Positions 10,296-11,923 of a stretch of DNA of 11,923 nt are shown here, one piece after another. The notes under the pieces were generated by a model. It was given only the letters and a program-made list of their open reading frames with translations, was not told where the DNA came from and made no database searches. Position 1 is the first letter of the stretch. Every line of letters starts with the position of its first letter. The DNA comes from Pleurocapsa sp. MO_226.B13 (GTDB taxonomy: Bacteria > Cyanobacteriota > Cyanobacteriia > Cyanobacteriales > Xenococcaceae): NCBI GenBank assembly GCA_030064795.1, contig JASJEI010000134.1:1-11923 (forward strand), given 5' to 3'. A program made the position numbers and the translations under genes.

Positions 10296-11923
10296 ATGTC
10301 TGGTATTGGAGAAGCATTATTAATCAGCGCAGCTACGAGTTTAATTACCGCAGGATTGACTTATGCTCTCACTCCTACTCAGAAATTAGAAGCAGGAAGA
10401 CTTAACGATTTAACTTCTAGTAATAGTTCTTATGGCGTATCTTTACCTTGGGCTTGGGGGACTGTTCGTTTACCTGGCAATAAAATTTGGCTCGATTATC
10501 TTGAGGAACAAAGAAAAACTTCCTCTGGCGGTAAAGGTTCAAAGGTTCAAACCACAGAATATTCTTATTATGGTTACTACGCTTCGGTATTTTGCGAGTG
10601 TCCTTTTCGTTCCATAGTTGATTATCAACGTCTCTGGATGAATAAAAAGCTGGTTTACTCTACGATCGGCGGGGCGGAAACCATCGCTCAAGGTGGGAAG
10701 TTTGCCGATCGCTATCTTCGATTTTACAAAGGCGACCCCGCCCAGATAATTGACCCGCTGCTTTCTAACACCACGCCAATATCTAACTATAACTATGGGC
10801 TTCCTACCAATGAAGAGGATAGGGATGCCTACCTAGGAAGTTTGGGTATTGACCCCAATGCAGTTATCCTCACTCCTAGCTATAACTATAGAGCCTATAT
10901 GGTCGCCCAAAGATTGCCACTAGAAGATTTTTTTAATGCCTTACCCGCAGATGAAGCGCAGATAATTGCCAGCGAAAACTGTAGTGTCGGGCAAATTATT
11001 GGGGACATATTCAGTTTGTTTTTCGCTCCTACCCGCTACGATGTTTCGCTACTGACTACCCCAGTTCAAGGTTTTACTATCGATAATGTCACTGCTGCCA
11101 AACAAGCGATCCAAACTCTACAGCAAGCTTACTTTTTTGACATTGTTGATAGCAATGGGGTTTTTAAGTTTATTCCTTTAAACTATGCTCGAAATGTAAT
11201 TAACCTCAGTCCTCTAGATCTAGCTGCCCACCCTGCGGGCAACCAAAAACCCCTAGACTACGAAATCATTGAGAAAGACCCCGCCACTTTACCCAGCGAG
11301 GTCATAGTTAAATATCTAGATCCAGACTTAGATTACGACGTTAACGAACAGCGATCGCAGTTAGATGTTAAATCCCATTACAACCCCAACCCAGTTACCT
11401 TAAGCTTTTCCCTGGTTCTGACCGCATCGGAAGCTGCCACGATTGCCGATCGCGCTTTAATCCTGGCGTGGCTTTCTAAATATACCTACAAGTTTCAACT
11501 TCCCCCCGCCCATCTAACTTTAGAACCGACAGATTTAATTGCCAATGTCTTTGATGATGGCGACTACCCAATTAAAATTACCCAAACCAGAATTGGGGCA
11601 AATTTAATCGTTGACTGCGAAGGAGTCCCCCACGACACCTATTTTTGGGATTTGGTCAGGATTTTAGAGTCGGGAGATCTTACCGTCGGCGTTGCCGATT
11701 ACAACGTGGTTATTGAAACCAACGGCACGGTTAGCACCATAGCCGATACTTCGGGGACGACCTACACCGAAGGCACGGACTACATGGTAGACCTCGATGG
11801 TAATGTATCCATACTATCTACGGGAAACATTGCCGAGGGGACGGATCTAATCATTTCTACCACAGCCGAACCGACCCCAGATCTAGTCACGATAGTTTCG
11901 GCGGGGGATACGGAATTATTAAT
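10296..11923 (+). CDS. Phage tail-tip protein (J/GTA-like), N-terminal 542 codons
   Basis: ATG 10296 opens a frame that stays uninterrupted to the right edge, so the gene is partial at its 3' end. Residues 5-25 (GEALLISAATSLITAGLTYAL) are a hydrophobic start typical of tail-tip proteins. The stretch SYGVSLPWAWGTVRLPGNKIW matches the beginning of J-like and gene-transfer-agent tail proteins, where it forms the hub next to the tail tube. The body (VGQIIGDIFSLFFAPTRYDV, AYFFDIVDSNGVFKFIP, LPSEVIVKYLDPDLDYDVNEQ) fits the phage tail-hub domain. Residues about 481-528 look like an inserted beta domain (TYTEGTDYMVDLDGNVSI, EGTDLIIST). It supports a long-tailed phage or tail-derived particle. Confidence 0.85.
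   Translation, partial: MSGIGEALLISAATSLITAGLTYALTPTQKLEAGRLNDLTSSNSSYGVSLPWAWGTVRLPGNKIWLDYLEEQRKTSSGGKGSKVQTTEYSYYGYYASVFCECPFRSIVDYQRLWMNKKLVYSTIGGAETIAQGGKFADRYLRFYKGDPAQIIDPLLSNTTPISNYNYGLPTNEEDRDAYLGSLGIDPNAVILTPSYNYRAYMVAQRLPLEDFFNALPADEAQIIASENCSVGQIIGDIFSLFFAPTRYDVSLLTTPVQGFTIDNVTAAKQAIQTLQQAYFFDIVDSNGVFKFIPLNYARNVINLSPLDLAAHPAGNQKPLDYEIIEKDPATLPSEVIVKYLDPDLDYDVNEQRSQLDVKSHYNPNPVTLSFSLVLTASEAATIADRALILAWLSKYTYKFQLPPAHLTLEPTDLIANVFDDGDYPIKITQTRIGANLIVDCEGVPHDTYFWDLVRILESGDLTVGVADYNVVIETNGTVSTIADTSGTTYTEGTDYMVDLDGNVSILSTGNIAEGTDLIISTTAEPTPDLVTIVSAGDTELL

Noticed and set aside
10432..10617. Plus-strand 61-codon ORF with a hydrophobic start
   Set aside because: It lies in another frame of the tail-tip gene, whose own frame is open from 10296 to the edge.
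1773..11923. Right attachment site inside the window
   Set aside because: I found no second copy of the tRNA 3' end; the tail-tip gene runs off the edge, so the element continues.

Overview
The window is cyanobacterial. The octamer GCGATCGC (HIP1) recurs on both sides of the tRNA, heptamer-repeat hairpins typical of cyanobacteria are present, and the integrase is of the cyanobacterial tRNA-associated type. I cannot name the species. No stretch longer than 300 bases lacks a gene.

Left flank (1-1690): host chromosome. A partial class I SAM-dependent methyltransferase and a membrane-anchored SGNH-type hydrolase lie head to tail on the minus strand. A 45-residue single-helix membrane protein follows on the plus strand. 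A complete tRNA-Tyr(GUA) gene (1691-1772) with its own hairpin terminator marks the probable left edge of an integrated element.

Integrated phage-like element (about 1773 to the right end and beyond): a tyrosine recombinase is read away from the tRNA. Facing it is a leftward early operon (6632 to 3092) with a Cro-like HTH protein, a 69-residue protein, two winged-helix-like proteins that overlap each other, a 479-residue multidomain DNA-binding protein and a small excisionase-like protein. The operon diverges from a rightward CI-like repressor. The 160-bp gap between the two regulators holds four copies of a 14-bp operator, consensus GTCAATWTATTGAC, so this reads as a phage lysogeny switch. 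To its right are small membrane and coiled-coil proteins with a likely lysis role, a small leftward coiled-coil gene, a leftward CHAP/peptidoglycan-binding endolysin, and rightward genes for a TM plus coiled-coil protein, a two-HTH protein and a tail-tip protein that runs off the right edge (542 codons visible, open to the end). Capsid and terminase genes and attR are not in view, so an intact prophage, a tailocin-like remnant or a satellite cannot be told apart.

Most notable: (1) the four-operator switch, and a fifth near-perfect operator directly in front of the host SGNH hydrolase gene; (2) an integrase in which the usual first catalytic Arg (GLRxHE) reads GISNHE; (3) one ORF carrying two palindromic repeat elements translated in frame, plus an 18-bp perfect palindrome; (4) two 31-bp-arm hairpins built from different heptamers; (5) a tightly packed cluster of very small coiled-coil and membrane genes, including a 21-codon ORF abutting its neighbours.
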